Source: Nitrosomonas sp. UBA6494
GTDB lineage: Bacteria; Pseudomonadota; Gammaproteobacteria; Burkholderiales; Nitrosomonadaceae
DNA: 21,593 nucleotides
Reading direction: 5' to 3'
Assembly: GCA_002435335.1 (NCBI GenBank)
Contig: DJMI01000174.1
Span: 1 to 21,593 of the forward strand
A program made the translations under genes and the position numbers. Below the pieces are notes generated by a model. The model had not been told where the DNA came from, ran no database searches, and saw only the letters and a list, made by a program, of their open reading frames with translations. Positions 1 through 8,328 of the stretch are shown here, piece by piece. Each line of letters opens with the position of its first letter. Position 1 is the stretch's first letter.

Positions 1-60
1 TGGTCAATTTTCAACCGTTACAACTAGCCTTTTCTGGTCAATTTTCGACCGGTGTCAACA
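1..60. mobile_element. Terminus of an IS21-family insertion sequence (partial, cut by window edge)
   Basis: The 12-mer TGGTCAATTTTC occurs at 1-12 and again at 35-46, each followed by a related tail (AACCGTTACAA; GACCGGTGTCAA). The block ends in TGTCAACA at 53-60. Multiple short direct repeats near the end and a terminal CA (5'-TG on the other strand) are typical of IS21-family termini. The transposase genes istA and istB would lie to the left, outside the window. Family assignment is from memory of the terminal pattern, not a search. Confidence 0.65.
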
Positions 61-415
61 GCGGAGTGAATTTTTTTGCATTGTTTCTCCGGTTACATTT
101 ATGCTGTTGTTGGAATAATTAACAAATAGGAAGAATTTATAATTTAACCATACATTAATAGATATAATTACTTATTATTAAATATTGTGATCGTACTATC
201 CTAATTCATGCAATAAAACAGAAAATAACAAGCAAAAACACCTTCAATTCCAAAATCAAATCGATGCGCTACGGCTGTATAACTTTCAGCGCAATAGAAA
301 ATACCAAGGGAATTCTGCAATAAATCAAGCAATTTTTTTCTAATAAAATTGCAAATATCAATGCAATATGAAATCATTGTGCGTCATTGAAATAGCAATT
401 GCTTAAACAGCGTTT
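61..415. other. AT-rich leader region upstream of the metal-efflux operon
   Basis: These 355 bp between the IS end and the first gene of the czc-type operon hold no credible gene. The region is very AT-rich and repeats short tgcaat/attgc words, including a perfect 8-bp palindrome GCAATTGC near 396-403 and the stem-loop at 329-352. It must hold the operon promoter and any metal-responsive operator, but I could not pick a convincing -35/-10 pair. The adjoining IS end could also supply or block transcription. Confidence 0.5.
329..352 (+). promoter_or_regulatory. Stem-loop in the czc leader
   Basis: GCAATTTT (329-336) and AAAATTGC (345-352) are perfect 8-bp inverted arms around an 8-nt loop, 64 bp before the first start codon. 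It could be an operator for a dimeric regulator or a leader hairpin. It is AT-rich and lacks a downstream T-run, so it is unlikely to be a terminator. The role is unknown. Confidence 0.3.
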
Positions 416-784
416 ATGCGAAAATTTCCCGTTTACACCATCGTAATGTTATTGGTTGTCAGTATTCTGACGAACGGGTTAAGTATGTCTTTTCGCAGCG
501 AAGTTTTTACGCATGAGCTGGATCATATTCGCTATGCGCTTGCCGCCGATCCGGCCAAGCATCTGGAAATGCATCGCAATAACACCGCCTGGGAAGGTAT
601 CGAACTGGATGCGGCGACGCATTTATGTTTGCATTCCGCTGGGCAGTATCAACCGTTTTTCTTTCATTCCTTCCCGCAATTGCCGGATATAGCTATTACT
701 GAAACATTGAACGTTTTCATATCCGCAACGATTCCTGAAGCAATTCCGGATCTGCCGCTGCGTCCGCCGCGATTTCTGGCTTAA
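416..784 (+). CDS. Small CzcI-like periplasmic protein at the head of the czc operon
   Basis: This 122-residue protein has an N-terminal hydrophobic segment (about residues 5-25) that fits a signal peptide or membrane anchor. The mature part has scattered histidines (HELDH at 33-37 and nearby HLEMH, then LCLHS) that could bind metal, and it ends in a proline/arginine-rich PLRPPRF tail. Position, size, histidine content and tail recall CzcI, a poorly understood small protein that precedes czcCBA in other metal-resistant proteobacteria. I see no catalytic motif. The ATG at 416 is used although no good Shine-Dalgarno precedes it. The gene lies 101 bp before czcC on the same strand, so it is probably co-transcribed. 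A role in metal sensing or buffering in the periplasm is inference. Confidence 0.6.
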   Translation: MRKFPVYTIVMLLVVSILTNGLSMSFRSEVFTHELDHIRYALAADPAKHLEMHRNNTAWEGIELDAATHLCLHSAGQYQPFFFHSFPQLPDIAITETLNVFISATIPEAIPDLPLRPPRFLA

Positions 785-874
785 ATCACTGTAACAAATC
801 GGTGTTGTGGATCTGCTATCCGCAGAACCATTGTGCTCTCGAATTGAGTTGAGCAAGCTGTGTTTAAGTTATGC

Positions 875-879
875 GGGGA
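875..879 (+). promoter_or_regulatory. Ribosome binding site that decides the czcC start
   Basis: GGGGA lies 6 nt before the ATG at 886. It overlaps an earlier in-frame ATG at 871, which has no such site. The start at 886 also gives a cleaner signal peptide (MKLNLRF...). Confidence 0.55.
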
Positions 880-885
880 TATTTC

Positions 886-2301
886 ATGAAGCTGAACCTG
901 CGGTTCATGGCAAGTTGCCATGCGATACCGCTCATAAAATTTATTTTCTTATTCAGTGTATTGTCGGCGGGTTTGGTTGCACCGCTAACAGTATGCGCGG
1001 AGGTTCCAGTCGTCACCACGGTTTCCGTGGATGCCGGACGTTTGACTGCTGCCACCAATCTAGTCGAATCTAAAGCGGGATTAACGCTGCGCGATGCGGT
1101 CGAATTGGCGCTGGCGCGCAATCCGGAATTGGCGGCTTTTGCCAAGGAAATGCGTGCGCTGGAAGGCGCGACCTTGCAGGCGGGATTATTCAGAAATCCC
1201 GAGCTTTCGGTCAACGTCGAAAATGCCGGCAATATCGGCAAGCTGCAAGGCAATGTCAATTCGGCTGAGTCAGTAGCCAAGGAGGTGACACAGCAAACCA
1301 CCACGATACGCATCGGTCAGTTGATAGAATTGGGCGGCAAGCGTGCCGCACGGGTGCAGGCGGCTTTGCTCGGCGAGCAATTGGCGGGCATCGAGTACGA
1401 GTTTCGGCGCGTTGAGCTCATGGCACGAGTAGCAAATGTGTTTGCCGAGGTGATTGCGGGGCAGGAGCGATTAAAGCTTGCCGAGGAAACCCGGCGTCTT
1501 GCGCAGCAAGTAGTCGATACCGTGACGCGCCGGGTGCAGGCCGGTAAAGTGCCGCCAATCGAAGAAACGCGCGCCCGAGTCGGTTTGTCCAGCACGAATA
1601 TCGAATTCGAGCAAGCGCAACGCGATCTGATGTCGGCGCGTAAGCGATTGGCCTTGCTGTGGGACAGCGCAGCGCCGCAGTTTGAGCAAGCGCTGGGAAG
1701 TCTGGAAATTTCGGTCGCGCCGCCGGATTTTGATGTACTGCAGCAACGCGTGCTGGAAAATCCGCTGGCACTGCGCGCACTGAAGAATATCGAGCACCGC
1801 AAAGCCTTGCTCGAAGTCGAGCAGACGCGGCGCATTCCTAATCTGACCGTGAGCGCGGGCGCGGTTAATTACGCGCTGCTGGGCGGCAATACCGCCATCG
1901 TCAATGTAGCGATCCCCTTGCCGCTGTTCGACCGTAATCAAGGCAACATCAAGGAAGCCCATCAACGGGTGAGCAAAGCCGAGGACGAGCAGGAAGCGAT
2001 GGTGCTGCGTTTGAGAACCGAACTGGCACAATCGTATGAGGCGATGTCGGCGGCGTGGAACGAAATCAAGATCCTGCGCGATGAAATTCTTCCTGGCGCG
2101 TACAGCGCCTTTAACGTGACCCGACGCGGCTATGAGTTGGGGAAATTCGGTTTGCTCGAAATGCTGGATGCACAGCGTATTTTATTTCAGAACCGATTGC
2201 TGTACGTGCGTGCACTGGCCAATTATCAGCGCCTGGTGAATGACATCGAGCGCCTGATCGCGGCACCGCTTGAGAGCGTGACATTGCCGTCGCACCGTTA
2301 A
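886..2301 (+). CDS. czcC: CzcC-type outer membrane efflux channel (TolC family)
   Basis: This is the outer-membrane channel of a tripartite heavy-metal exporter; it carries ions taken up by the pump and adaptor across the outer membrane. From ATG 886 the protein has 471 residues, the usual size for CzcC. A basic N-terminus, a hydrophobic stretch and a likely cleavage after Val-Cys-Ala near residue 38 indicate a secreted protein. Two repeated outer-membrane-efflux domains follow. The first begins at LTLRDAVELALARNPEL and the second ends near FGLLEMLDAQRILFQNRLLY, with long coiled-coil helices rich in Ala, Glu and Arg as in TolC-like tunnels. An upstream in-frame ATG at 871 would add five residues but lacks a ribosome site. 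czcB starts 13 bp downstream, so the genes are one operon. The substrate cannot be read from this subunit; it is inferred from CzcA. Confidence 0.9.
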   Translation: MKLNLRFMASCHAIPLIKFIFLFSVLSAGLVAPLTVCAEVPVVTTVSVDAGRLTAATNLVESKAGLTLRDAVELALARNPELAAFAKEMRALEGATLQAGLFRNPELSVNVENAGNIGKLQGNVNSAESVAKEVTQQTTTIRIGQLIELGGKRAARVQAALLGEQLAGIEYEFRRVELMARVANVFAEVIAGQERLKLAEETRRLAQQVVDTVTRRVQAGKVPPIEETRARVGLSSTNIEFEQAQRDLMSARKRLALLWDSAAPQFEQALGSLEISVAPPDFDVLQQRVLENPLALRALKNIEHRKALLEVEQTRRIPNLTVSAGAVNYALLGGNTAIVNVAIPLPLFDRNQGNIKEAHQRVSKAEDEQEAMVLRLRTELAQSYEAMSAAWNEIKILRDEILPGAYSAFNVTRRGYELGKFGLLEMLDAQRILFQNRLLYVRALANYQRLVNDIERLIAAPLESVTLPSHR

Positions 2302-2314
2302 GAGGATAAGACTT

Positions 2315-3805
2315 ATGCAGAAAAAAAGCTGGATGCCCATAGCAATCGTGATTGTTATCGGGTTGATATTGGGCGGATTAATTTTGACGCTGGAAAAGCC
2401 GTCGTCAGTGGTTCAACTGGACGAAGGCGAGGCGCAAGGCGATACGGGCGGTCATCCGAAAGGCCCGCGAGGCGGCAAGCTGTTCGTCGAAGCTGATTTT
2501 GCGTTGGAATTGACGATTTTTGAACAAGGCGTGCCGCCGCAATTCCGTGTTTATTTGTACGAAAACGGTAAGGCACTTCTGCCTTCCGCAGCCAAAGTTA
2601 CCGTTACGCTGTCACGCCTCGGTGTTCCTGCTCAGTTGTTTAAATTCACGCCCGAAGCGGATTATCTGCTGGGAGATCAGGTGGTGGAGGAGCCGCATTC
2701 ATTCGATTTGGCAATTACCGCCGAACACAATGACAGGACATACCGTTGGGGATACAGCCAGGTAGAGGCTCGCCTTGAAATGACCGATGCCACGTTGCGC
2801 ACTATCGGTGTCGACATACTGACCGCTGGTCCCGCGGTGATTCGATCGACATTAAAAATGCCGGGAGAGATCGTGGTCAATCCGAACAGCATTGTGCAAG
2901 TGGTGCCGCGCTTGCCGGGTATCGTTGCCGCGGTGAATTTTGATGCCGGGCAATCGGTTAAGAGGGGTGATGTGTTGGCAGTGATCGAAAGTCAAATGCT
3001 TGCCGATTTGCAAAGCCAATACCTTGCTTCGCAACGCCGATTAGTGCTGGCAAAAACTGTTTACGAACGAGAAAAACAATTGTGGCAAGAAAAGATTTCC
3101 GCCAAGCAAGATTACTTGGCGGCGGAACTGGCGTTTAACGAAGCCAGGATCGCATCCGATTTGGCTGCAGAAAAGCTGCGTGCGCTCGGCATACGGCCGG
3201 AAGCCGGTTTACACGCGAAAGACCTAACGCGCTATGAAGTGCGTGCACCGATTTCCGGTCTCATCGTCACCAAAACGATTGCACTTGGCGCCGTACTCAA
3301 AGACGACATACCTATTTTTACCGTAGCCGACATGTCAACTGTTTGGACAGCCGTGACGGTTTATCCGAAGGATTTGAGTGTTGTCAGAACCGGACAAAAA
3401 ACGCATGTCAATGCAATTGCATACGACGTTGAGGGTGATGGCGTCGTGACCTTTATCACGCCGCTGATCGGTGGGCAAACGCGTACCGCTACCGCGCGGG
3501 TTATTTTGGAGAATGAAGATGGTCGATGGCATCCCGGCATGTTCGTGAGTATCGAGTTGACGGCCGACGAAGTCGAGGTCCCGGTTGCCGTATCCGCGCA
3601 AGCGATTCAAACATTTCGTGATTGGACGATTGTTTTTGGTCGCTATGGCAATTACTTCGAAGCGCGTCCGCTGGAATTGGGGCGCAGCGACGGCAGAATG
3701 GTGGAAGTACTAAAGGGGCTTGCTGCAGGAGAACAATATGCGTCGGGCAATAGTTTTGCTATCAAGGCCGATCTGGAAAAGGCCGGTGCTTCGCACGATC
3801 ATTAA
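2315..3805 (+). CDS. czcB: CzcB-type periplasmic adaptor of heavy-metal RND efflux
   Basis: This membrane-fusion protein links the RND pump to the outer-membrane channel in the periplasm and may pass metal to the pump. It has 496 residues and one N-terminal membrane anchor (about 7-26). An N-terminal extra domain (about 40-150) follows, starting at a GGHPKGPRGGK segment, as seen in CzcB-like adaptors. The barrel-sandwich (lipoyl-like) half is near PGIVAAVNFDAGQSVKRGDV (about 201-220). A coiled-coil hairpin covers about 226-290, the second lipoyl half is near APISGLIVTKTIALGAVL, and beta-barrel and membrane-proximal domains follow. The C-terminus ends in a short His/Asp tail (SHDH). AGAGGA at 2301-2306 lies 8 nt before the ATG. 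The gene starts 13 bp after czcC, and czcA starts 28 bp after it. Confidence 0.92.
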   Translation: MQKKSWMPIAIVIVIGLILGGLILTLEKPSSVVQLDEGEAQGDTGGHPKGPRGGKLFVEADFALELTIFEQGVPPQFRVYLYENGKALLPSAAKVTVTLSRLGVPAQLFKFTPEADYLLGDQVVEEPHSFDLAITAEHNDRTYRWGYSQVEARLEMTDATLRTIGVDILTAGPAVIRSTLKMPGEIVVNPNSIVQVVPRLPGIVAAVNFDAGQSVKRGDVLAVIESQMLADLQSQYLASQRRLVLAKTVYEREKQLWQEKISAKQDYLAAELAFNEARIASDLAAEKLRALGIRPEAGLHAKDLTRYEVRAPISGLIVTKTIALGAVLKDDIPIFTVADMSTVWTAVTVYPKDLSVVRTGQKTHVNAIAYDVEGDGVVTFITPLIGGQTRTATARVILENEDGRWHPGMFVSIELTADEVEVPVAVSAQAIQTFRDWTIVFGRYGNYFEARPLELGRSDGRMVEVLKGLAAGEQYASGNSFAIKADLEKAGASHDH

Positions 3806-3833
3806 GCCGGAAATCACACGATAAGGAACAACC

Positions 3834-6800
3834 ATGTTTGAACGTATCTTACGGCTGTCGATCTATCAAAGCGGCTTTGTATTGGTGGCAGTGCTGGCGA
3901 TGGCGGCATTCGGTATGTACAATTATCTGAAGTTGCCGATCGACGCGGTGCCGGATATCACCAACGTGCAGGTGCAGATTAATACCACGGCACCGGGTTA
4001 TTCACCGCTCGAAGCCGAACAGCGTATTACTTTTCCGATCGAGATGGCGATGGCGGGTTTGCCCAATCTCGAATACACCCGCTCGCTGTCACGCTACGGC
4101 TTATCGCAAGTTACGGTGATTTTCAAGGACGGTACCGATATTTATCTGGTACGTCAACTGGTCAGCCAGCGGATTCAGGAAGTCAGAAGCCGTTTGCCGG
4201 TTGGTATTGTACCAACCATGGGGCCGATTTCGACCGGTTTGGGTGAGATTTTCATGTGGACGGTCGATGCGGAACCGGGCGCGCGCAAGCCGGGCGGTAG
4301 CGAATATACGCCGATGGATTTGCGCGAAATCCAGGATTGGATCATCAAGCCGCGCATGCGCATGGTGAAAGGCGTCACCGAAGTCAATACCGTCGGCGGC
4401 TATGTCAAGCAGTTTCATGTTGCGCCATACCCTGAAAAACTGATTGCCTACGGTTTAACGCTGCAAGACGTGGTATTGGCGCTAGAGCGCAATAATATCA
4501 ATGTCGGTGCCGGATATATCGAAAAAAGTGGTGAGCAATATCTGATCAGAGTACCCGGACAAGTAGTGAATCTGACCGAGATCGGCGAAATCATTTTAGG
4601 CAGTAATCAAGGCGTGCCGATTCGCGTCAAGAATGTGGCCGATGTATTGATCGGTAAGGAGTTGCGCACCGGCGCGGCGACGCAAAACGGCCATGAAGTG
4701 GTGCTGGGTACGGCCTTTATGTTGATCGGTGAAAACAGTCGCACCGTTTCGCAAGCTGCGGCGGATAAGCTTGAAGAAATCAACCGCAACCTGCCTGCGG
4801 GGATTGTGGCTACACCGGTTTATAACCGCACCACACTGGTCGACAAAACCATCAACACGGTTTCCAACAATCTGCTCGAAGGTGCCGCGCTGGTGATCGT
4901 GGTGCTGTTCATTGCGCTGGGGAATATGCGCGCTGCGTTGATTACCGCGTTGATTATTCCATTGTCGATGCTGTTCACCATCAGCGGCATGGTGGCCAAT
5001 AATGTCAGCGCCAATTTGCTGAGTCTGGGGGCGCTCGATTTTGGCATCATCGTCGACGGAGCAGTGATTATCGTCGAGAATTGTATCCGGCGGCTTTCGC
5101 TCGAGCAACAGCGGTTGGGGCGGGCATTGACATCTTCCGAGCGTTTCGATGTGGTGTTCGATGCATCGAAGGAAGTGCGTCGTGCGCTGTTATTCGGTCA
5201 ATTGATCATCATGGTGGTTTATCTACCGGTATTTGCGCTATCCGGCGTTGAAGGCAAAATGTTTCATCCAATGGCGTTTACCGTTCTGCTGGCATTGCTT
5301 GGTGCGGTATTTTTGTCGGTGACTTTCGTGCCAGCGGCGGTCGCGATGTTCCTGTCCGGCAAAATGATGGAAAAAGAAGGTGCCGCGGTGGAGTGGGCAA
5401 AGAAAATTTACGCACCCGCACTCGACGTCGCACTGGCGAACAAGGGATTGACCGTGACCGTTGCGGCGGTGATCGTGACGCTATCGCTGCTGCTGACTAC
5501 GCGCATGGGCAGTGAATTCGTACCCAGTCTGGACGAGGAAGACATTGCGCTGCATGCACTGCGTATTCCCGGAACCAGTCTGACAACCGCGATTGAAATG
5601 CAAAACGAGCTGGAAGAAACAATCAAACGCTTTGTTGAGGTTGAGCGGGTGTTTTCCAAAATTGGCACGGCGGAAATTGCCACCGATCCGATGCCGCCGA
5701 GTGTCGCGGATATTTTTATTATCATCAAACCGCAATCGCAATGGTCGGGTAAATACCGCAATAAGGAGGAATTGATTGCCGCGATGGAGCAGGCGGTACG
5801 CAAGGTGCCGGGCAATAATTTCGAGTTTACGCAACCGATCGAAATGCGCTTCAACGAGCTGATTTCGGGCGTACGCGCGGACGTGGGGATCAAAGTATTC
5901 GGCGACGATCTCGACGTCTTGTACAACATGGCTGAGCAAATTGAACGCATCGTCAAAGCTGTTCCTGGTGCGGCGGATGTGCGCATCGAACAAGTGACCG
6001 GATTGTCGGTGTTGTCGGTGCAAATGAACCGGGAAAAAATGGCACGCTACGGTCTTAATGGTAGCGATGTGCAGGATGCTATCACCATCGCGACAGGTGG
6101 CAGAACAGCCGGATTGATTTTCGAAGGCGATCGCCGCTTCGAATTGCAAGTACGATTACCGGAATCGGTGCGAAGTGACATCGAAGCATTGAAACGGCTA
6201 CCGATCAGACTTTCCGTACTCAATCCGGCAGGCACGCCGAATGCGCCTGCCGCTGCTGTGCCGGTATTTGTCGCGCTCGGCGAAGTCGCCGACTTGCAGA
6301 TTGTCAAAGGCCCCAATCAAATCAGCCGTGAAAACGGCAAGCGTCGCGTGGTTGTAACCGCCAACGTGCGCGGACGCGACCTCGGTTCTTTTGTTATGGA
6401 GGCGCAAGAGCGCATCAATCGGCAAGTCAAGATTCCCGCAGGCTATTGGTTATCCTGGGGCGGGCAATTCGAGCAATTGATCGCGGCAGCAGAACGATTG
6501 CAGATCGTCATTCCACTGGCGCTCGCTTTGGTGTTTTTTCTGATGTACACCATGCTGGGCAGTTTTCGCGATAGTTTGCTGGTATTCAGCGCGGTGCCGC
6601 TTGCCGTGACCGGCGGCATTATCGCTTTGTGGTTGCGCGACATCCCGCTGTCGATCTCCGCCGGTGTCGGATTTATCGCTATGTCCGGTGTGGCGGTATT
6701 GGACGGTCTGGTCTTGCTGACCTTTATCCGCGATCTACGCCAACAGGGATTTTCGCTCGATCAAGCGATCCGTACCGGCTCGTTGCTGCGGCTGCGCCCG

Positions 6801-6992
6801 GTACTGATCACCACCTGGGTCGAATCGCTCGGTTTCCTGCCGATGGCGCTCAGTACCACGACGGGTGCCGAGGTGCAGCGCACACTGGCGACGGTCATGA
6901 TCGGCAGCACATTGTCGCAATCGCTGTTATCGTTATTGGTGGTGCCGGTGTTATATCAGTTGGTGCATCGTGCCGGTTCCGAAAAGAAGTGA
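3834..6992 (+). CDS. czcA: CzcA-type RND heavy-metal efflux pump (Zn/Co/Cd class)
   Basis: This inner-membrane proton/cation antiporter powers tripartite export of divalent metal ions. Its 1052 residues match the heavy-metal RND family. The first transmembrane helix (about 10-30) is followed by a large periplasmic pore and docking domain, then a helix bundle (about 340-530), a second periplasmic domain and a final bundle (about 865-1045). The fourth-helix signature DFGIIVDGAVIIVEN places Asp402, Asp408 and Glu415 at the same positions as the proton-relay residues of the well-studied CzcA. This signature separates Zn/Co/Cd (HME1-type) pumps from the Cu/Ag CusA type. AAGGA at 3823-3827 lies 6 nt before the ATG. 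It is the last gene of the operon, and I saw no clear terminator. The metal preference is predicted from the motif only. Confidence 0.94.
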   Translation: MFERILRLSIYQSGFVLVAVLAMAAFGMYNYLKLPIDAVPDITNVQVQINTTAPGYSPLEAEQRITFPIEMAMAGLPNLEYTRSLSRYGLSQVTVIFKDGTDIYLVRQLVSQRIQEVRSRLPVGIVPTMGPISTGLGEIFMWTVDAEPGARKPGGSEYTPMDLREIQDWIIKPRMRMVKGVTEVNTVGGYVKQFHVAPYPEKLIAYGLTLQDVVLALERNNINVGAGYIEKSGEQYLIRVPGQVVNLTEIGEIILGSNQGVPIRVKNVADVLIGKELRTGAATQNGHEVVLGTAFMLIGENSRTVSQAAADKLEEINRNLPAGIVATPVYNRTTLVDKTINTVSNNLLEGAALVIVVLFIALGNMRAALITALIIPLSMLFTISGMVANNVSANLLSLGALDFGIIVDGAVIIVENCIRRLSLEQQRLGRALTSSERFDVVFDASKEVRRALLFGQLIIMVVYLPVFALSGVEGKMFHPMAFTVLLALLGAVFLSVTFVPAAVAMFLSGKMMEKEGAAVEWAKKIYAPALDVALANKGLTVTVAAVIVTLSLLLTTRMGSEFVPSLDEEDIALHALRIPGTSLTTAIEMQNELEETIKRFVEVERVFSKIGTAEIATDPMPPSVADIFIIIKPQSQWSGKYRNKEELIAAMEQAVRKVPGNNFEFTQPIEMRFNELISGVRADVGIKVFGDDLDVLYNMAEQIERIVKAVPGAADVRIEQVTGLSVLSVQMNREKMARYGLNGSDVQDAITIATGGRTAGLIFEGDRRFELQVRLPESVRSDIEALKRLPIRLSVLNPAGTPNAPAAAVPVFVALGEVADLQIVKGPNQISRENGKRRVVVTANVRGRDLGSFVMEAQERINRQVKIPAGYWLSWGGQFEQLIAAAERLQIVIPLALALVFFLMYTMLGSFRDSLLVFSAVPLAVTGGIIALWLRDIPLSISAGVGFIAMSGVAVLDGLVLLTFIRDLRQQGFSLDQAIRTGSLLRLRPVLITTWVESLGFLPMALSTTTGAEVQRTLATVMIGSTLSQSLLSLLVVPVLYQLVHRAGSEKK

Positions 6993-7104
6993 ACGATGAG
7001 CCAATGGATTGTATGGCGGTGTCTGTTTGTGCTGGAATTTCATCATCATTCAAGTGACGGATGTTGATTTCTGTTTTCGAATCATTCGTTGTAGACTGCA
7101 AATT

Positions 7105-7926
7105 ATGACGATCATCACATCACGCGACCATCCGATCATTAAGCAACTCATCAAGTTGGAAGGGTCTACGCAATATCGCAATAAATCAGGCTTAACATTA
7201 CTCGACGGCATACATCTGATACAGATTTATTGTTCAGTGGTAGGAATGCCTGAAAATTTAATTGTCAGTGAATGCTACCTGGAGGGCGGTGAAAATAAGC
7301 GTTTTCTCAATATACTTTTCGGCAACAAAACACCGAAAATAACGATTGTCAGCGATGCGTTGTTCCGTACCGTATCACCGGTCAAAACGCCAACCGGAAT
7401 TCTTGCGCTTATTACTATTCCTGCGCTGAGAAAAGAAGTAACGATAGGAAAAGAAATATTCAGCGTGTTGTTGGAAGCGATTCAGGATCCCGGAAATCTT
7501 GGTTCTATTTTGCGTTCCGCCGCTGCGGCCAATGCCGAGGATGTTTATCTTTCGCAGCAGTGCGCTGATGCGTGGTCGCCAAAAACATTACGCGCCGCTA
7601 TGGGAGCGCATTTTTTTTTGCGCATACATGAGAATTGCGACTTACAGCAAATAGCGAAGCAATTTCCCGGAACCGTCATTGCCACATCCATTCAAGCCTC
7701 AAAAAATCTTTTTGATGTTTCGTTAGCGGGGTCTGTTGCATTTATATTCGGCAATGAGGGAGCTGGGCTGTCGAAAGAAATGATACAGACGGCTGATGAA
7801 AATATATCCATTCCGATGCCCGGTAAAACCGAATCTTTAAATGCAGCTGCGGCAGCAGCAATTTGTTTTTTCGAAAAAGTACGGCAGAATCGTTTAGCTG
7901 CGATGCCCCCTGGCAATGGAACTTAA
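7105..7926 (+). CDS. SpoU/TrmH-family RNA 2'-O-ribose methyltransferase
   Basis: This enzyme transfers a methyl group from S-adenosylmethionine to a ribose 2'-OH in rRNA or tRNA. The protein has 273 residues from ATG 7105. An N-terminal substrate-binding part (MTIITSRDHPIIKQL) is followed by the trefoil-knot SPOUT domain. Its three motifs are visible: DPGNLGSILRSAAAANA (motif 1, with the conserved Asn and Arg), FIFGNEGAGLSKEM (motif 2) and ESLNAAAAAAICFFE (motif 3). The reading frame stays open upstream to an ATG at 7009, but the added residues are Cys/Phe/Ile-rich and unlike the family, whose members begin near ITSRDNP. No strong ribosome site is seen. It is related to RlmB and TsnR; the target nucleotide cannot be told from sequence. 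It stands alone, 112 bp after czcA. Confidence 0.85.
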   Translation: MTIITSRDHPIIKQLIKLEGSTQYRNKSGLTLLDGIHLIQIYCSVVGMPENLIVSECYLEGGENKRFLNILFGNKTPKITIVSDALFRTVSPVKTPTGILALITIPALRKEVTIGKEIFSVLLEAIQDPGNLGSILRSAAAANAEDVYLSQQCADAWSPKTLRAAMGAHFFLRIHENCDLQQIAKQFPGTVIATSIQASKNLFDVSLAGSVAFIFGNEGAGLSKEMIQTADENISIPMPGKTESLNAAAAAAICFFEKVRQNRLAAMPPGNGT

Positions 7927-7931
7927 TAGAC

Positions 7932-7955
7932 CGGCAGTGTATGATGCCGCTTTTC
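7932..7955 (+). terminator. Possible weak terminator after the RNA methyltransferase gene
   Basis: CGGCA (7932-7936) and TGCCG (7945-7949) form a 5-bp stem with an 8-nt loop, followed by CTTTTCT. It lies just after the stop codon and just before the next gene's ribosome site. The stem is short and the T-run imperfect, so the call is tentative. Confidence 0.3.
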
Positions 7956-7975
7956 TATAACCGACAGGAGCATTC

Positions 7976-8323
7976 ATGAAAATTTCATTTTTAGCCTTTA
8001 TCGTACTGATTGGGGGGCTGTTGTTCAATCCGATAAATGTCATGGCGCTGCACCATGAACCGCATGATAAGCAAACATCTCAGGGAAAGATGGCGGACAA
8101 TGAAGGTATTGTTGTTTCTGCCATCGATTCAGGAGGATATACTTATATGGAATTAGAAAACAGCGGGCGAAAATTCTGGATTGCCGCTCCGACGACACAA
8201 GCCAATAAAGGTGATCATATACGCTTCGAAGAGAGCATGGTGATGACAAACTTTACCAGCAAGACCTTGAATCGCACTTTCGGGACAATCATTTTTGTCA
8301 CTGCCACGCAAGTGAAAAAATAG
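7976..8323 (+). CDS. Small secreted NrfJ-like protein
   Basis: This 115-residue protein has a clear signal peptide (hydrophobic residues 3-20, likely cleavage after VMA near residue 24) and a histidine-containing mature N-terminus (LHHEPHDK). The core reads GIVVSAIDSGGYTYMELE, then KFWIAAP, then GDHIRFEESMVMTNFTSKTLNRTF. The GGYTY...W(I/V)AAP...G...MxxFxSKxLxRTF pattern matches, from memory, small periplasmic proteins annotated NrfJ-related. These occur beside nrf nitrite-reductase genes or alone. No nrf genes are present here, so a role in nitrite reduction should not be assumed. AGGAG at 7966-7970 lies 5 nt before the ATG. Its stop is 5 bp from the convergent stop of the DUF971 gene. Confidence 0.7.
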   Translation: MKISFLAFIVLIGGLLFNPINVMALHHEPHDKQTSQGKMADNEGIVVSAIDSGGYTYMELENSGRKFWIAAPTTQANKGDHIRFEESMVMTNFTSKTLNRTFGTIIFVTATQVKK

Positions 8324-8328
8324 TCGAC

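Noticed and set aside
4101..5108. Long minus-strand open frames inside czcA, and similar ones inside czcC, trpE, ftsH and the ABC gene
   Set aside because: They are antisense to strongly supported genes, have odd compositions and lack ribosome sites or recognisable domains.
6996..7067. A 23-codon frame starting 3 bp after the czcA stop, with three adjacent histidines
   Set aside because: It is too short, has no clear ribosome site and no conservation can be judged; the histidine run may be chance.
7009..7104. Upstream extension of the RNA methyltransferase
   Set aside because: The added 32 residues are Cys/Phe/Ile-rich and unlike the family N-terminus, which fits the ATG at 7105.
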